Part shown: in pieces, positions 51,578-60,891 of the stretch | Position numbering within the stretch: the first letter of the stretch is position 1 | Layout: every line of letters starts with the position of its first letter | Assembly: GCA_963692975.2 (NCBI GenBank) | Contig: CAXMMR010000007.1 | Span: forward strand, 173,868-237,867 | Reading direction: 5' to 3' | From: CAXMMR01 sp963692975 | Lineage (GTDB): Bacteria > Pseudomonadota > Alphaproteobacteria > Acetobacterales > Acetobacteraceae | Length of the DNA stretch: 64,000 nucleotides | Translations under genes and position numbers: made by a program | Notes under the pieces: generated by a model | What the model was told of the DNA's origin: nothing | The model's database searches: none | Seen by the model: only the letters and a program-made list of their open reading frames with translations

Positions 51578-52846
51578 CTAAGATTTCTCAGCCTCGCGCG
51601 AGATGTCCGCGCCGCAGGCGCCGAGCTTTTCCTCGATCGCCTCGTAGCCGCGATCGAGATGGTAGACGCGGTTGACCAGCGTGTCGCCGCCGGCGGCGAG
51701 CCCGGCGAGCACCAGCGACACCGAGGCGCGCAGGTCGGTCGCCATCACCGGCGCGCCCTGCAGCCGTGGCACGCCGCGCACGATCGCTGAGGCGCCATGA
51801 ACATTAATGCTGGCGCCCATGCGGTTCAGCTCGGGGACGTGCATGAAGCGGTTTTCGAAGATCGTCTCGGTGAGCAGCGCCGCGCCTTCGGCGACCGACA
51901 TCATCGCCATGTATTGCGCCTGCATGTCGGTCGGAAAGCCGGGATAGGGCTCGGTCATGACGTCGACGCCGTGCAGCCCGTTCGCGCGCCGCACCAGCAG
52001 CCCGTCCGATTCGTCGCGCATCTCAACGCCGGCCTCGGTCATCGCCCGGGCTACGGCGCCGAGATGCTCCAGCCGGCCGCCTTCGAGCAGCACCTCGCCG
52101 CCGGTGATCGCCGCGGCGCAGGCGTAGGTGCCCGCCTCGATGCGGTCGGCGACGATCGGGTGGTTGGCGCCGTGCAGCGCCCGCACGCCCTCGATCACCA
52201 GCGTGTCCGTGCCGAGGCCGTCGATCCGCGCGCCCATGGCGGTGAGGCAGGCGATCAGGTCGATGATCTCCGGCTCGCGCGCGGCATTGGTCAGCGTCGT
52301 CTGCCCATCGGCAAGGCTGGCCGCCATCAGCAGGTTCTCCGTCGCCCCCACCGAGGCGAAGGGCAGCACGATCGCCGCGCCGCGCAGGCCCCGCGGCGCC
52401 AAAGCCTGCACGTAGCCACCCTCCAGCCGGATCTCCGCCCCGAGCGCCTCGAGCCCCTTGAGGTGGAGGTCGACCGGCCGGGTGCCGATCGCGCAGCCGC
52501 CTGGCAGAGACACCCGCGCCTCGCCGCACCGCGCCAGCACCGGCCCCAGCACCAGGATCGAGGCCCGCATCTTGCGCACGATCTCGTAGGGCGCCTCGGT
52601 GGAGGTGATCGGACCTCCCAGCGACAGCGTCCGTCGCGCCTCGTCGGGCGCCTCGACGGCGATGCCGTGCTGGGCCAGCAGGCTCGCCATCGTCTCGATG
52701 TCGGCCAGATGCGGCACATTGGAGAGCACCAACCGCTTCTCGGTGAGCAGCCCCGCCGCCATTAGCGGCAGCGCGGCATTCTTGGCGCCGCGGATGGGTA
52801 TGCGGCCGTGCAGCGGTCGTCCGCCGCGAACCCTGATGCGGTCCAT
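51578..52846 (-). CDS. murA: UDP-N-acetylglucosamine 1-carboxyvinyltransferase
   Basis: First committed step of peptidoglycan synthesis; fosfomycin target. 422 residues. N-terminal RGAKNAALPLMAAGLLTEK (catalytic lysine in GAKNA); the PEP-binding cysteine is retained in VSLPGGCAIGTRPVDLHLKG around residue 115; FPTDMQAQYMAMMSVAEG near 305; DLRASVSLVLAGLAAGGDT near 370. Because the Cys115 equivalent is present, the enzyme should be fosfomycin-sensitive (inference). Confidence 0.97.
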   Translation of the reverse strand: MDRIRVRGGRPLHGRIPIRGAKNAALPLMAAGLLTEKRLVLSNVPHLADIETMASLLAQHGIAVEAPDEARRTLSLGGPITSTEAPYEIVRKMRASILVLGPVLARCGEARVSLPGGCAIGTRPVDLHLKGLEALGAEIRLEGGYVQALAPRGLRGAAIVLPFASVGATENLLMAASLADGQTTLTNAAREPEIIDLIACLTAMGARIDGLGTDTLVIEGVRALHGANHPIVADRIEAGTYACAAAITGGEVLLEGGRLEHLGAVARAMTEAGVEMRDESDGLLVRRANGLHGVDVMTEPYPGFPTDMQAQYMAMMSVAEGAALLTETIFENRFMHVPELNRMGASINVHGASAIVRGVPRLQGAPVMATDLRASVSLVLAGLAAGGDTLVNRVYHLDRGYEAIEEKLGACGADISREAEKS

Positions 52847-52857
52847 GTCGCTCCCTA

Positions 52858-52952
52858 AAGCAAGGCCGGCGGCCTTTGGACACTGAGTCTTAAAGAAGGA
52901 GTCCAGAGGCTATAGCCTCTGGTGGGGTCCAGGGGCAAAGCCCCTGGCCTTA
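52858..52952. repeat. Modular hairpin repeat, degenerate
   Basis: AAGCAAGGCC, then GTCCAGAGGC/GCCTCTGG, then GGGTCCAGGGGC/GCCCCTGGCC. Located between murA and dcd; it ends at the dcd stop. Confidence 0.8.
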
Positions 52953-53495
52953 AAGCTTCGGCAAAGCGACGCCCCGCTGCCGCATATACTTACCCGCCTT
53001 ATCGGCGTAGCTCACCTCGCAAGCCCCCGCCCCCTGCAAGAACAAAAACTGGCAGATCCCCTCGTCGGCGTAGATCCGCGCCGGCAGCGGCGTGGTGTTG
53101 CTGATCTCGATCGTGACCTGCCCCTCCCACTCCGGCTCCAGCGGCGTCACGTTCACGATGATGCCGCAGCGCGCATAGGTCGACTTGCCGAGGCAGATCA
53201 CCAGCACGTCGCGCGGGATGCGAAAATATTCGATCGTGTGGGCGAGGGCGAAGCTGTTCGGCGGAATGATGCAGGTCTTGGTCTTGCGGGTGACGAAGCT
53301 CGCCTCGGAGAAGTTCTTGGGGTCGACGACGGCGCTGTCGACGTTGGTGAAGATGCGGAACTCGTCGGCGACGCGCGCATCGTAGCCGTAGCTCGACAGC
53401 CCGTAGCTGATCACGCCCGCCCGCTGCTGCGCCGGCTCGAACGGCTCGATCATCGCCCGCGTCACAGCCATCTCGCGGATCCAGCGATCCGGCAT
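52950..53495 (-). CDS. dcd: dCTP deaminase
   Basis: Deaminates dCTP to dUTP for thymidylate synthesis. 181 residues from MPDRWIREMAVTRAMIEPFE. Trimeric dUTPase-like fold. SYGLSSYGYDARVADEFRIF near residue 30, CLGKSTYARCGIIVNVTPLE near 108 with the catalytic glutamate in PLEPEWEG, and EGICQFLFLQG near 150. The ATG overlaps the stop of the small upstream gene (TAATG). Confidence 0.96.
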   Translation of the reverse strand: MPDRWIREMAVTRAMIEPFEPAQQRAGVISYGLSSYGYDARVADEFRIFTNVDSAVVDPKNFSEASFVTRKTKTCIIPPNSFALAHTIEYFRIPRDVLVICLGKSTYARCGIIVNVTPLEPEWEGQVTIEISNTTPLPARIYADEGICQFLFLQGAGACEVSYADKAGKYMRQRGVALPKL

Positions 53496-53689
53496 TACCG
53501 GCACGGCGGGTCTGCCTGCGGCTCGGCGGCCGCGACTTCGGCGGCGCCATCCCGCTCCCGGGCCTGCTGCTTGCGCCGCTGCAGATTGGCGCGCAGAGCC
53601 GCCGCCTGGCGCGCCCGCCGCGCCTCGACCGCCGGCTCCGATCGGGTCGCCGTCGGCACGGCTGAAGCTTCGGTGTGCGGATCCGGCAT
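53495..53689 (-). CDS. Small basic conserved-type protein upstream of dcd
   Basis: 64 residues. A central basic helix VEARRARQAAALRANLQRRK then QQARERDG is flanked by acidic or alanine-rich tails. Short proteins with an ALRANLxRRK-like helix occur widely in Rhodospirillales (recalled, not searched). Overlaps dcd by one base, implying cotranscription. Function unknown; nucleic-acid or protein binding is possible from charge alone. Confidence 0.6.
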   Translation of the reverse strand: MPDPHTEASAVPTATRSEPAVEARRARQAAALRANLQRRKQQARERDGAAEVAAAEPQADPPCR

Positions 53690-53704
53690 GGGCTCCTGCG
53701 GTCA

Positions 53705-53779
<75 letters not shown>

Positions 53780-53843
53780 GTGCCGGCTTGAATAGGGCGG
53801 CTGATTAGGCGTTCGCACGGCGGCGCGCAACCGCCGAATGCGC

Positions 53844-54152
53844 TCACGCCGCCGGCGCGCTCCCGCCGGCCAGCCGTGCTGCCGCCACTTCGAGGGAGAA
53901 GCGCTCGATCAGCACCGTCAGAGCGCGCGCCGCCTCGGCGGAGGCGTGCGCGGCCAGTTGCGGGCCCGGCCCGGCGGTCTGCCGCCCGCTATCGTCCTGC
54001 AACGCCGCCAGCGCGTTCAGCACGAACGCCCGGTCGGTCGCCGGCAGCAGCGCCACGGTGAGCCCGAGCATCCCGGTCAGCAGCCTCACCCCGGCGCCAA
54101 GATCAGCGAGCGACGCCTCGGCTTCGGCCGCCGAAATGCTGCCTTGGCTCAC
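53844..54152 (-). CDS. Hypothetical helical protein
   Basis: 102 residues, alanine- and leucine-rich, predicted mostly helical: MSQGSISAAEAEASLADLGA, LLTGMLGLTVALLPATDRAF, and ALTVLIERFSLEVAAARLAG. Its ATG overlaps the stop of the upstream MAPEG gene by 4 nt, which supports its being a real gene. No family recognised. Confidence 0.55.
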   Translation of the reverse strand: MSQGSISAAEAEASLADLGAGVRLLTGMLGLTVALLPATDRAFVLNALAALQDDSGRQTAGPGPQLAAHASAEAARALTVLIERFSLEVAAARLAGGSAPAA

Positions 54153-54535
54153 GCCAGCGCCACCAGGATCATGACGATGCCGACGACGCCGGCCAGAAAC
54201 GCGACCGTTCGCACGACCGGCGTGCCGGCGATGTAGAACCCGACATAGAGCACCCGCGCGATGAGGTAGATCCAGGCGCCATAGACCGTCAGCCAGTCAT
54301 GCACTCCGACCGCGTGCGCGATCAGCACCGCCGCCGCGAAGAACGGGAAGGTCTGCAGGTAGTTGGCGAATGAGCGGATCACCCGCCCGCCGACGCCCGT
54401 GACCGGCTTCTGCTCGTCCCTGGGACTCATGGCGTAGGCGTTGCCATGCTGCGCCGTGGTGACCTGCCCTGTGGCGATGGCGTGCACGAGGCCGAGCACG
54501 ATCGCCCAAGCCAACAGAGAAAGTTCGATCGTCAT
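54149..54535 (-). CDS. MAPEG-family membrane protein
   Basis: 128 residues from MTIELSLLAWAIVLGLVHAI. Four membrane helices typical of MAPEG proteins, with the motif RVIRSFANYLQTFPFFAAAV and C-terminal YGAWIYLIARVLYVGFYIAG. Bacterial members are glutathione-transferase-like membrane enzymes of mostly unknown substrate. Coupled to the small helical gene downstream. Confidence 0.85.
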   Translation of the reverse strand: MTIELSLLAWAIVLGLVHAIATGQVTTAQHGNAYAMSPRDEQKPVTGVGGRVIRSFANYLQTFPFFAAAVLIAHAVGVHDWLTVYGAWIYLIARVLYVGFYIAGTPVVRTVAFLAGVVGIVMILVALA

Positions 54536-54620
54536 CCCGGTTCCCCCGGCTTGTTCCGTCAGGCAACGCCGCGCCGCGGGCGGAGTTTGGGTCGCATCAA
54601 TGGCTTGAGGAAACTGCGGC

Positions 54621-56363
54621 TTGATCGGTTCGCCAGACGTGAGCGCCGCCGCCGCCCGGCCAGCCGTCGCGCCGCGCACCGCCGGCGCCGAGTGGTGGCG
54701 GAGCGCCGTCATCTACCAGATCTACCCGCGCTCCTTCGCCGACGCGGATGGGGACGGCGTTGGCGACCTGCCCGGCATCCTGGCCCGGCTGCCCTACCTC
54801 GCCCGACTCGGCGTCGACGCGCTTTGGCTCTCGCCGTTCTACCGCTCGCCGCAGGTCGATGCCGGCTACGACGTCTCCAACTACCGCGATGTTGACCCGC
54901 TCTTCGGCCGCCTCGCCGATTTCGACACCCTGCTGGCGGCGGCGCACGGCCAGGGCTTGCGCATCATCATCGACCTGGTGCCGAATCACACCTCCGACGA
55001 GCACGCCTGGTTCCGCGCCGCCCTGGCCTCGCCCGAAGGCAGCCCCGAGCGTGCCCGCTACCTGTTTCGCGACGGCCATGTCGAGGCGGGGCGTGGCACG
55101 GCCGGCGAGCAGCCGCCGAACAACTGGCAGAGCGTCTTCGGCGGCCCCGCCTGGTCACGCGCGCCAGGCGAGCGCCAGTGGCACCTGCACCTGTTCGACG
55201 CCCGCCAGCCCGACCTCGACTGGACCAATCCGGAGGTCCGCGCCGAGTTCGAGGACGTGCTGCGCTTCTGGCTCGACCGCGGCGTCGACGGGTTTCGCGT
55301 CGACGTGGCGCATGGCCTCATCAAGGCCGCCGGCCTGCCCGATTATGACGGCCCCGCGGTGATGATCGAGGGCGACGTGCCCCACAAGGAGGGCGATGTC
55401 AGCGCTGCCCGCCGCGAAGGCGGCGCGATCAACCGCGGCCCGATGTGGGACCAGGAGGGCGTGCACGAGGTCTACCGCGCCTGGCGCCGGGTGCTGGACG
55501 AGTATCCGGGCGAGCGGATGATGGTCGCCGAGGCTTGGATCCGGCCGCAATCGCGCCTCGCCCGCTACGTCCGGCCGGACGAGATGCAGCAGGCCTTCAA
55601 CTTCGACTACCTGCTGGCGCACTGGAACGCCGCCGCCTTCCGCGACGTGATCGACAACTCGATCAGCGCCATGGCTGCGGTCGGCGCGCCGGCCAGCTGG
55701 GTCACGTCGAACCACGACACGGTGCGCTATGCCTCGCGGCTCGGCCTCGTCGCGCCCGGCCGCCGCCCCAAGGGCATCGATGCCGACGGCGAGCAGCCCG
55801 ACGAGGCGCTCGGCCTGCGGCGCGCCCGCGCCGCCGCCCTGCTGACGCTGGCCTTGCCTGGCTCGGCCTACCTCTACCAGGGCGAGGAGCTCGGCCTGCC
55901 CGAGCACACGACCATGCCGGCCGAGTTCCGGCAGGACCCCTCCTTCCGCCGCACCGCCGGCCAGGAGATCGGCCGCGACGGCTGCCGCGTGCCGCTGCCG
56001 TGGCAGGCCGACGCGCCCGGCTTCGGCTTCGGCCCGGGCCCAGCGACCTGGCTGCCCCAGCCGCGCAACTTCGCGCCCTATGCGGTCGACCGGCAGGAGG
56101 GCGTCCCGGGTTCAACCCTCGAGCTGCACCGCGCCCTGCTGCGCCTGCGCCGCCAGCACCGGCTGGGCGCCGGAGAGCTGCATTGGCTGCGCTGCGAGCC
56201 CGACACGCTGATGTTCGACAATCGCGGCATCCGCGTGCTGATTAATTTCGCGCCGCACCCGGTGGCGTCGCCGGCCGGTGCGGTGCTGGCCTCCAGCGTG
56301 CCGATCGAGCCGGCCGGCAGTCTGCCCGCCGACAGCGCCGTCTGGCTCGCTTCGCCGTCGTGA
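54621..56363 (+). CDS. Glycoside hydrolase family 13 (alpha-glucosidase type)
   Basis: Predicted cytoplasmic alpha-glucosidase or related transglucosidase. About 580 residues from TTG (GAGGAAA upstream) or GTG at 54639. GH13 regions in order: AVIYQIYPRSFADADGDGVG; DLVPNHTSDEHAWF (region I); DGFRVDVAHGLIK (region II, nucleophile Asp); MMVAEAW (region III, acid/base Glu); SNHDTVRYASRLG (region IV Asp). C-terminal beta domain ends near residue 570. Isolated gene, divergent from the MAPEG gene; no sugar transporter nearby, so substrate is open. Confidence 0.92.
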   Translation: MIGSPDVSAAAARPAVAPRTAGAEWWRSAVIYQIYPRSFADADGDGVGDLPGILARLPYLARLGVDALWLSPFYRSPQVDAGYDVSNYRDVDPLFGRLADFDTLLAAAHGQGLRIIIDLVPNHTSDEHAWFRAALASPEGSPERARYLFRDGHVEAGRGTAGEQPPNNWQSVFGGPAWSRAPGERQWHLHLFDARQPDLDWTNPEVRAEFEDVLRFWLDRGVDGFRVDVAHGLIKAAGLPDYDGPAVMIEGDVPHKEGDVSAARREGGAINRGPMWDQEGVHEVYRAWRRVLDEYPGERMMVAEAWIRPQSRLARYVRPDEMQQAFNFDYLLAHWNAAAFRDVIDNSISAMAAVGAPASWVTSNHDTVRYASRLGLVAPGRRPKGIDADGEQPDEALGLRRARAAALLTLALPGSAYLYQGEELGLPEHTTMPAEFRQDPSFRRTAGQEIGRDGCRVPLPWQADAPGFGFGPGPATWLPQPRNFAPYAVDRQEGVPGSTLELHRALLRLRRQHRLGAGELHWLRCEPDTLMFDNRGIRVLINFAPHPVASPAGAVLASSVPIEPAGSLPADSAVWLASPS

Positions 56364-56427
56364 TTCGCCAGACCGCCGCCGCAATCGCCTGCCATGCTGG
56401 CCTCGCATCAAGCCTGAGGAGGCAAGC

Positions 56428-57075
56428 ATGAAGCGTTCATGGATCATCGCCGGGCTCGCCGCCCTGCTTGGCGTGAGCGGCGCCGCCTCCGCCGGCGCCG
56501 CTCCAGGCGTCGTCACCCAGGGCGTGAACCTGCGCGCCGGGCCGGATGTCGGCTATCCGCTGATCGAGCCGCTCGATGCCGGCACCCCGGTGGAGATCTT
56601 CGGCTGCCTGGACGGCTGGACCTGGTGCGACGTCGGCGTCAGCAACGCTCGCGGCTGGGCCGCCGGCCCGACCCTGCAGGTGCTCTACGACGGGCAGCCG
56701 GCCTACCTATCGCAATACGGCGCTGCGGTCGGCCTCGGCTTCGTCGGCTTCGAGGTCGGCGACTACTGGGGCCGCTACTATCGCAACCGTCCCTTCTACG
56801 GCGAGCGCGACCGCTTCCGCGGTGGCCCCGGCTTCGGCGGCGGCCGCGGCCCCGGATTTGGCGGCGGCCCGCCCGGCGGCTTCCGCGGCGATCCTGGACG
56901 TGGCGAGCCTGGACGCGGCGAGTTCGCACGGCCGGCCGGCGGCCCTGGTCCACAGCGCGGCCCTGGTCCCGCTCCCGGCCCGGGGCGCGGCGCGCCAGGT
57001 CCGGCTCGTGGCGGTCCGGCCCCAGGCCATCCGGCGCCGGCGCATCCCGGCGGCCGTCCGGACGATCACCACTAG
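56428..57075 (+). CDS. Exported SH3-domain protein with Gly/Pro-rich tail
   Basis: 215 residues, strong GGAGG before ATG. Signal peptide MKRSWIIAGLAALLGVSGAA ending SAGA. A bacterial SH3 domain follows (VVTQGVNLRAGPDVGYPLIE, FGCLDGWTWCDVGVSNARGW), then a short YGAAVGLGFVGFEVGDYWGR segment, and finally about 90 residues of Gly/Pro/Arg-rich low complexity. Such proteins are usually periplasmic or cell-wall-associated. Not obviously linked to neighbours. Confidence 0.82.
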   Translation: MKRSWIIAGLAALLGVSGAASAGAAPGVVTQGVNLRAGPDVGYPLIEPLDAGTPVEIFGCLDGWTWCDVGVSNARGWAAGPTLQVLYDGQPAYLSQYGAAVGLGFVGFEVGDYWGRYYRNRPFYGERDRFRGGPGFGGGRGPGFGGGPPGGFRGDPGRGEPGRGEFARPAGGPGPQRGPGPAPGPGRGAPGPARGGPAPGHPAPAHPGGRPDDHH

Positions 57076-57174
57076 AATGTCGACCGCCGTGAGCACGCCT
57101 CTCACCTGACCTTTGCCCACGCGTCGGCGCTGCCATACGATCGCCGCGCCGACGCCAGCAAGGAGGTCACGCCG

Positions 57175-58152
57175 ATGTCCGCCACGATCGACACGCCGCG
57201 CCTGGCGACGGCCGCGCCGAATGCCTGGACCACCGCCACCGTCCGCGCCCTGCTGGATCTGCCGTTCAGCGAGCTCGTATTCCGCGCCCAGACCATCCAC
57301 CGCCGCCACTTCGACCCGAATGCGGTGCAGGTCTCGACCCTGCTCTCCATCAAGACCGGCGGCTGCCCCGAAGACTGCGGCTACTGCTCGCAGAGCGCCC
57401 ATCACGACACCGGCCTACCGGCCTCCAAGCTGATGGCGATCGAGCCGGTGCTCGCCGCCGCCCGCGCCGCCCGCGCCGCCGGCGCCACCCGATTTTGCAT
57501 GGGCGCCGCCTGGCGCTCGCCCAAGGACCACGACGTCGAGGCCGTCTGCGCCATGGTCGAGGGCGTCCGCGCCCTCGGCCTGGAAACCTGCGTCACCCTC
57601 GGCATGTTGCAGGCCCACCAGGCGAACCGCCTAGCCGCCGCCGGCCTCGACTACTACAACCACAATCTCGACACCTCGCCCGGGCATTACGGCGCCGTCA
57701 TCAGCACCCGCACCTACCAGGACCGCCTCGACACGCTCAGCCACGTCCGGGATGCCGGCATCGCGGTGTGCTGCGGCGGCATCCTCGGCCTCGGCGAGTC
57801 GCTCGACGACCAGGCCAGCCTGATCGCCACCCTCGCCAGCCTGCCGACACCCCCCGAAAGCGTCCCCATCAACGCCCTCGTCCGCGTCGAAGGCACCCCC
57901 CTCGCCAACGAAGCCCCGGTCGACCCGATCGCCTTCGTCCGCGTCATCGCCGCCGCCCGCATCACCATGCCGCGCTCGATGATCCGCCTCTCCGCCGGCC
58001 GCGAAACCATGACCGACGAGACGCAAGCCCTGTGCTTCCTCGCCGGCGCCAACTCGATCTTCTACGGCGCCAGGCTGCTGACCACGCCGAACGCGAGCGA
58101 AGACCGCGACGTGGCGCTGTTCGCAAAGTTGGGTATCAGGGCAGGGAAGTAA
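57175..58152 (+). CDS. bioB: Biotin synthase
   Basis: Radical-SAM enzyme inserting sulphur into dethiobiotin. 325 residues, AAGGAGG upstream of ATG. Radical-SAM cluster cysteines in GGCPEDCGYCSQSAHHDTGL near residue 62; FCMGAAWRSPKDHD near 103; GLDYYNHNLDTSPGHYG near 158; ARITMPRSMIRLSAGRETM near 262. First gene of the biotin cluster; a hairpin repeat follows directly on its stop codon. Confidence 0.97.
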   Translation: MSATIDTPRLATAAPNAWTTATVRALLDLPFSELVFRAQTIHRRHFDPNAVQVSTLLSIKTGGCPEDCGYCSQSAHHDTGLPASKLMAIEPVLAAARAARAAGATRFCMGAAWRSPKDHDVEAVCAMVEGVRALGLETCVTLGMLQAHQANRLAAAGLDYYNHNLDTSPGHYGAVISTRTYQDRLDTLSHVRDAGIAVCCGGILGLGESLDDQASLIATLASLPTPPESVPINALVRVEGTPLANEAPVDPIAFVRVIAAARITMPRSMIRLSAGRETMTDETQALCFLAGANSIFYGARLLTTPNASEDRDVALFAKLGIRAGK

Positions 58153-58392
58153 GGCAAGGCAAGGCAAGGCAAGGGGCTTTGCCCCTTGACCCCATCGTCA
58201 CGCGAAGGCGTGCTGCGCACGACGGCGGAGCCTTTGAAATCCATTCGTTATTCATACCTCAGGGTGAGTCCTGGTGTGATGGAACCGAAATGAAATGGCT
58301 TCGCCAATCAAGAAAGAGCGCTGGTTTGCTCAAGTGATGGGGGTCTGGGGCCTCAGGCCCCAGCGGAGTCCAGAGGCAGAGCCTCTGGCCTT
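58151..58392. repeat. Modular composite hairpin repeat, forward, with AAGGC microsatellite and extra module
   Basis: Begins inside the bioB stop with four AAGGC units, then AAGGGGC/GCCCCTTGACCCC, the extra module GTCACGCGAAGGCGTGCTGC then GCACGACGGC, GGAGCCTTTGAAATCCATT, the middle module TGGCTTCGCCAATCAAG at about 58297, and finally GGGTCTGGGGCC/GGCCCCAG and TCCAGAGGC/GCCTCTGGCC. Longest variant in the window. Confidence 0.9.
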
Positions 58393-58398
58393 ACCTTG

Positions 58399-59697
58399 AT
58401 GCCCACCTGGCGCCCCTACACCCAGATGAAAACGGCCGCCCCGCCCCTCGCGGTCGCCCGCACCGAAGGCTCGCGCCTCATCCTGCAAGACGGCCGCGTC
58501 CTCATCGACGGCATCGCCTCCTGGTGGACCGCCTGCCACGGCTACAACCACCCGCACATCCGCGACGCCGTCGCCGCCCAGCTCGCCGCCATGCCGCACG
58601 TGATGTTCGGCGGCCTCACCCACGCCCCCGCCGAGCGCCTCGCCGAGCGCCTCGCCGCCCTGTTGCCGGGCGACCTGCAGCACGTCTTCTTCGCCGAGAG
58701 CGGCTCGGTCGCCGTCGAGGTCGCGATGAAGATGGCCGCGCAATACTGGCTTAACGCCGGCGAGCGCCGCCGCACCCGCTTCGTCGCCTTCAACGGCGCC
58801 TATCACGGCGACACCTTCGCCACCATGGCGGTGTGCGACCCGGAGGAGGGCATGCACCGCCTGTTCCGCGGCCTGCTCGCCGACCACCTCCTCGTCGACC
58901 TGCCGCGCGACCCCGCCTCCGCCGCCGCCTTCGAGGCTATCCTGGCCATCCACGCGCAAAACCTCGCCGGCATCATCATCGAGCCGCTGGTCCAAGGCGC
59001 CGGCGGCATGCTGTTCCACGACACCGAAACCCTGCGCCGCGTCCGCGCGGCGGCCGACCGCCACGGCCTGCTGCTGATCGCCGACGAGATCTTCACCGGC
59101 TTCGGCCGCACCGGCGCGATGTTCGCCTGCGAGGCCGCCGGCATCGTCCCCGACATCATCACCCTGTCCAAGGCGCTGACCGGCGGCACGATGGCGCTCT
59201 CCGCCGCCATCGCCCGCTCGCACGTCTTCGCCGCCTTCTGGTCCGACGACCCGCAGCACGCGCTGATGCACGGCCCGACCTACATGGCCAACCCGCTCGC
59301 CTGCGCCGCCGCCAACGCCTCGCTCGACCTGTTCGAGCACGAGGACCGCCTCGCCCAGGCCGCCGCCATCGAGCAGGCGCTGGCGGCCGGCCTCGCCGAC
59401 TGCCGCAACCTGCCCGGCGTGGTCGACGTGCGCGTCCGCGGCGCCATCGGCGTCGTCGAGCTCGACAGCCCAGCCCGGCTGCGCGGCCTCGGCGCCGCCT
59501 GCGTCGCCCGCGGCGCCTGGCTCCGCCCCTTCGGCCGCACCGCCTATCTCACCCCGGCCTTAACGATCGCGCCCGCCGACCTGCAGCACCTGATGCGGGT
59601 TCTGCGCGAAGGGCTAAGCGAAGCAAGGCCAGAGGCTCTGCCTCTGGACGGGCACCCATCGCACGTGTGCGATGGGAACCCGGCCGCTGGGGCCTGA
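58399..59697 (+). CDS. bioA: Adenosylmethionine-8-amino-7-oxononanoate transaminase
   Basis: PLP enzyme converting KAPA to DAPA. 432 residues from MPTWRPYTQMKTAAPPLAVA. DGIASWWTACHGYNHPHIRD near residue 40; FAESGSVAVEVAMKMAAQYW near 98; LLIADEIFTGFGRTGAMFAC near 220 (PLP aspartate); lysine region IITLSKALTGGTMALSAAI near 250. The last 20 or so residues (ARPEALPLDGHPSHVCDG and on) are encoded by a hairpin repeat. Dropping one G at 59611-59613 would end the protein at VLREG followed by TAA, which is more like the family. Confidence 0.95.
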   Translation: MPTWRPYTQMKTAAPPLAVARTEGSRLILQDGRVLIDGIASWWTACHGYNHPHIRDAVAAQLAAMPHVMFGGLTHAPAERLAERLAALLPGDLQHVFFAESGSVAVEVAMKMAAQYWLNAGERRRTRFVAFNGAYHGDTFATMAVCDPEEGMHRLFRGLLADHLLVDLPRDPASAAAFEAILAIHAQNLAGIIIEPLVQGAGGMLFHDTETLRRVRAAADRHGLLLIADEIFTGFGRTGAMFACEAAGIVPDIITLSKALTGGTMALSAAIARSHVFAAFWSDDPQHALMHGPTYMANPLACAAANASLDLFEHEDRLAQAAAIEQALAAGLADCRNLPGVVDVRVRGAIGVVELDSPARLRGLGAACVARGAWLRPFGRTAYLTPALTIAPADLQHLMRVLREGLSEARPEALPLDGHPSHVCDGNPAAGA

Positions 59698-59712
59698 GGC
59701 CCCAGACCCATC
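59625..59712. repeat. Modular hairpin repeat overlapping the bioA 3' end
   Basis: AAGCAAGGCCAGAGGC/GCCTCTGGAC, palindrome CCATCGCACGTGTGCGATGG, GGGAACCCGGCC, and GGGGCC/GGCCCCAGACCC. Same palindrome type as in the trpE-MFS spacer. Confidence 0.85.
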
Positions 59713-59722
59713 TGTAAGAACA

Positions 59723-60891
59723 ATGTCTCGCCTCGACCTCCTGTTTGAAGCCGATCTGGACCGCCGCGAGGCCAATCAGGTGCGCCGTCACCTGCGCGTC
59801 GTCACGCCGACAGCACCGGGCCATGTCGAGCACGCCGGCCGCCCCCTGCTCGACGTCTCCTCGAACGACTATCTCGGCCTCTCCCGCCACCCAGCCCTGC
59901 GCCAGCGCTCGCATGAATGGGCCGAACGCTGGGGCACCGGCGCCGGCGCCTCCCGCCTCGTGCGCGGCAGCTTGCCGGCCCACGCCCTGGTCGAGGCCAA
60001 GGTCGCGGCGCTGAAGGGCAGGGGGGCCGCCCTCGTCTTCGCCTCCGGCTGGCAAGCCAACGCCGCCGTCCTCGCCGCCCTGCTGCGCCTACCCGCGTCC
60101 GGCGCCACCGTCTTCGCCGACGCCCTCATCCACGCCAGCCTGAACCACGGCGTCCGCGCCGCCGGCCTGCGTCCAACCCTGTTCCGCCACAACGATCTGG
60201 CCCACCTCGACGCCCTGCTCGCCGCCGCCCCTACCCAGCGCTTCATCCTCACCGAGAGCGTGTTCAGCATGGATGGCGACCGCGCCGACCTGCCGGCGCT
60301 CGCCGCCATCGCCGCCCGCCACGACGCCTTTCTCTACGTCGACGAGGCGCACGCCACGGGCGTTCTCGGCCCCCGCCGGCGCCGGCTTGACGGCGGCAAT
60401 CCCCGGCATCGACCTGGTCATGGGCACCTTCAGCAAGGCCCTCGGCGCGTTCGGCGCCTACGTCGCCGGCTCCCGCCTGCTGATCGACTGGCTGGTCAAC
60501 GCCTGCTCCGGCTTCGTCTACACCACCGCCCTGCCGCCGAACGTGCTGGGCGCCGTCGACGCCGCCCTTGACCTGCTGCCCAAGCTCGATCCCGCCCCGC
60601 GCCCACCTCGCCGCCCAGGCCGAGCGCCTGCGCGCCGCCCTCGCCGAGCTCGGCATCGCCACCGCCGGCTCCACCCAGATCGTCCCCGCCCTGGTCGGCG
60701 ACCCAGCCCGCGCCCTGGCTCTCGCCGCCGCCCTCGAGCGCCGCGGCGTCCTCGCGGTCGCCATCCGCCCGCCCACCGTGCCGCCCAACACCAGCCGTCT
60801 CCGCCTCGCCCTCTCCGCCGCCCACACGACTGCCGACCTCGACTACCTCATCGACGCCCTCGCCGCCGCCTGGCACGAGTGCCCCGCATGA
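59723..60891 (+). CDS. bioF: 8-amino-7-oxononanoate synthase, frame broken twice
   Basis: PLP enzyme joining pimeloyl thioester and alanine. Three consecutive frames together give a complete protein: (1) MSRLDLLFEADLDRREANQV to DAFLYVDEAHATGVLG; (2) PAGAGLTAAIPGIDLVMGTF, SKALGAFGAYVAGS (PLP lysine) to LLPKLDPA; (3) RAHLAAQAERLRAALAELGI to the end. Deleting one C in the C5 run at 60370-60374 and one C in the C4 run at 60595-60598 restores a 388-residue protein. Sequence errors are suspected. The stop overlaps the bioD start by 4 nt. Confidence 0.92.

Noticed and set aside
60370..60598. Programmed ribosomal frameshifting in bioF (or pdhC, ada)
   Set aside because: No slippery heptamer with a downstream structure is needed to explain them; all shifts have the same sign, sit mostly in short C/G/T runs and occur in unrelated genes, up to four times in one gene.
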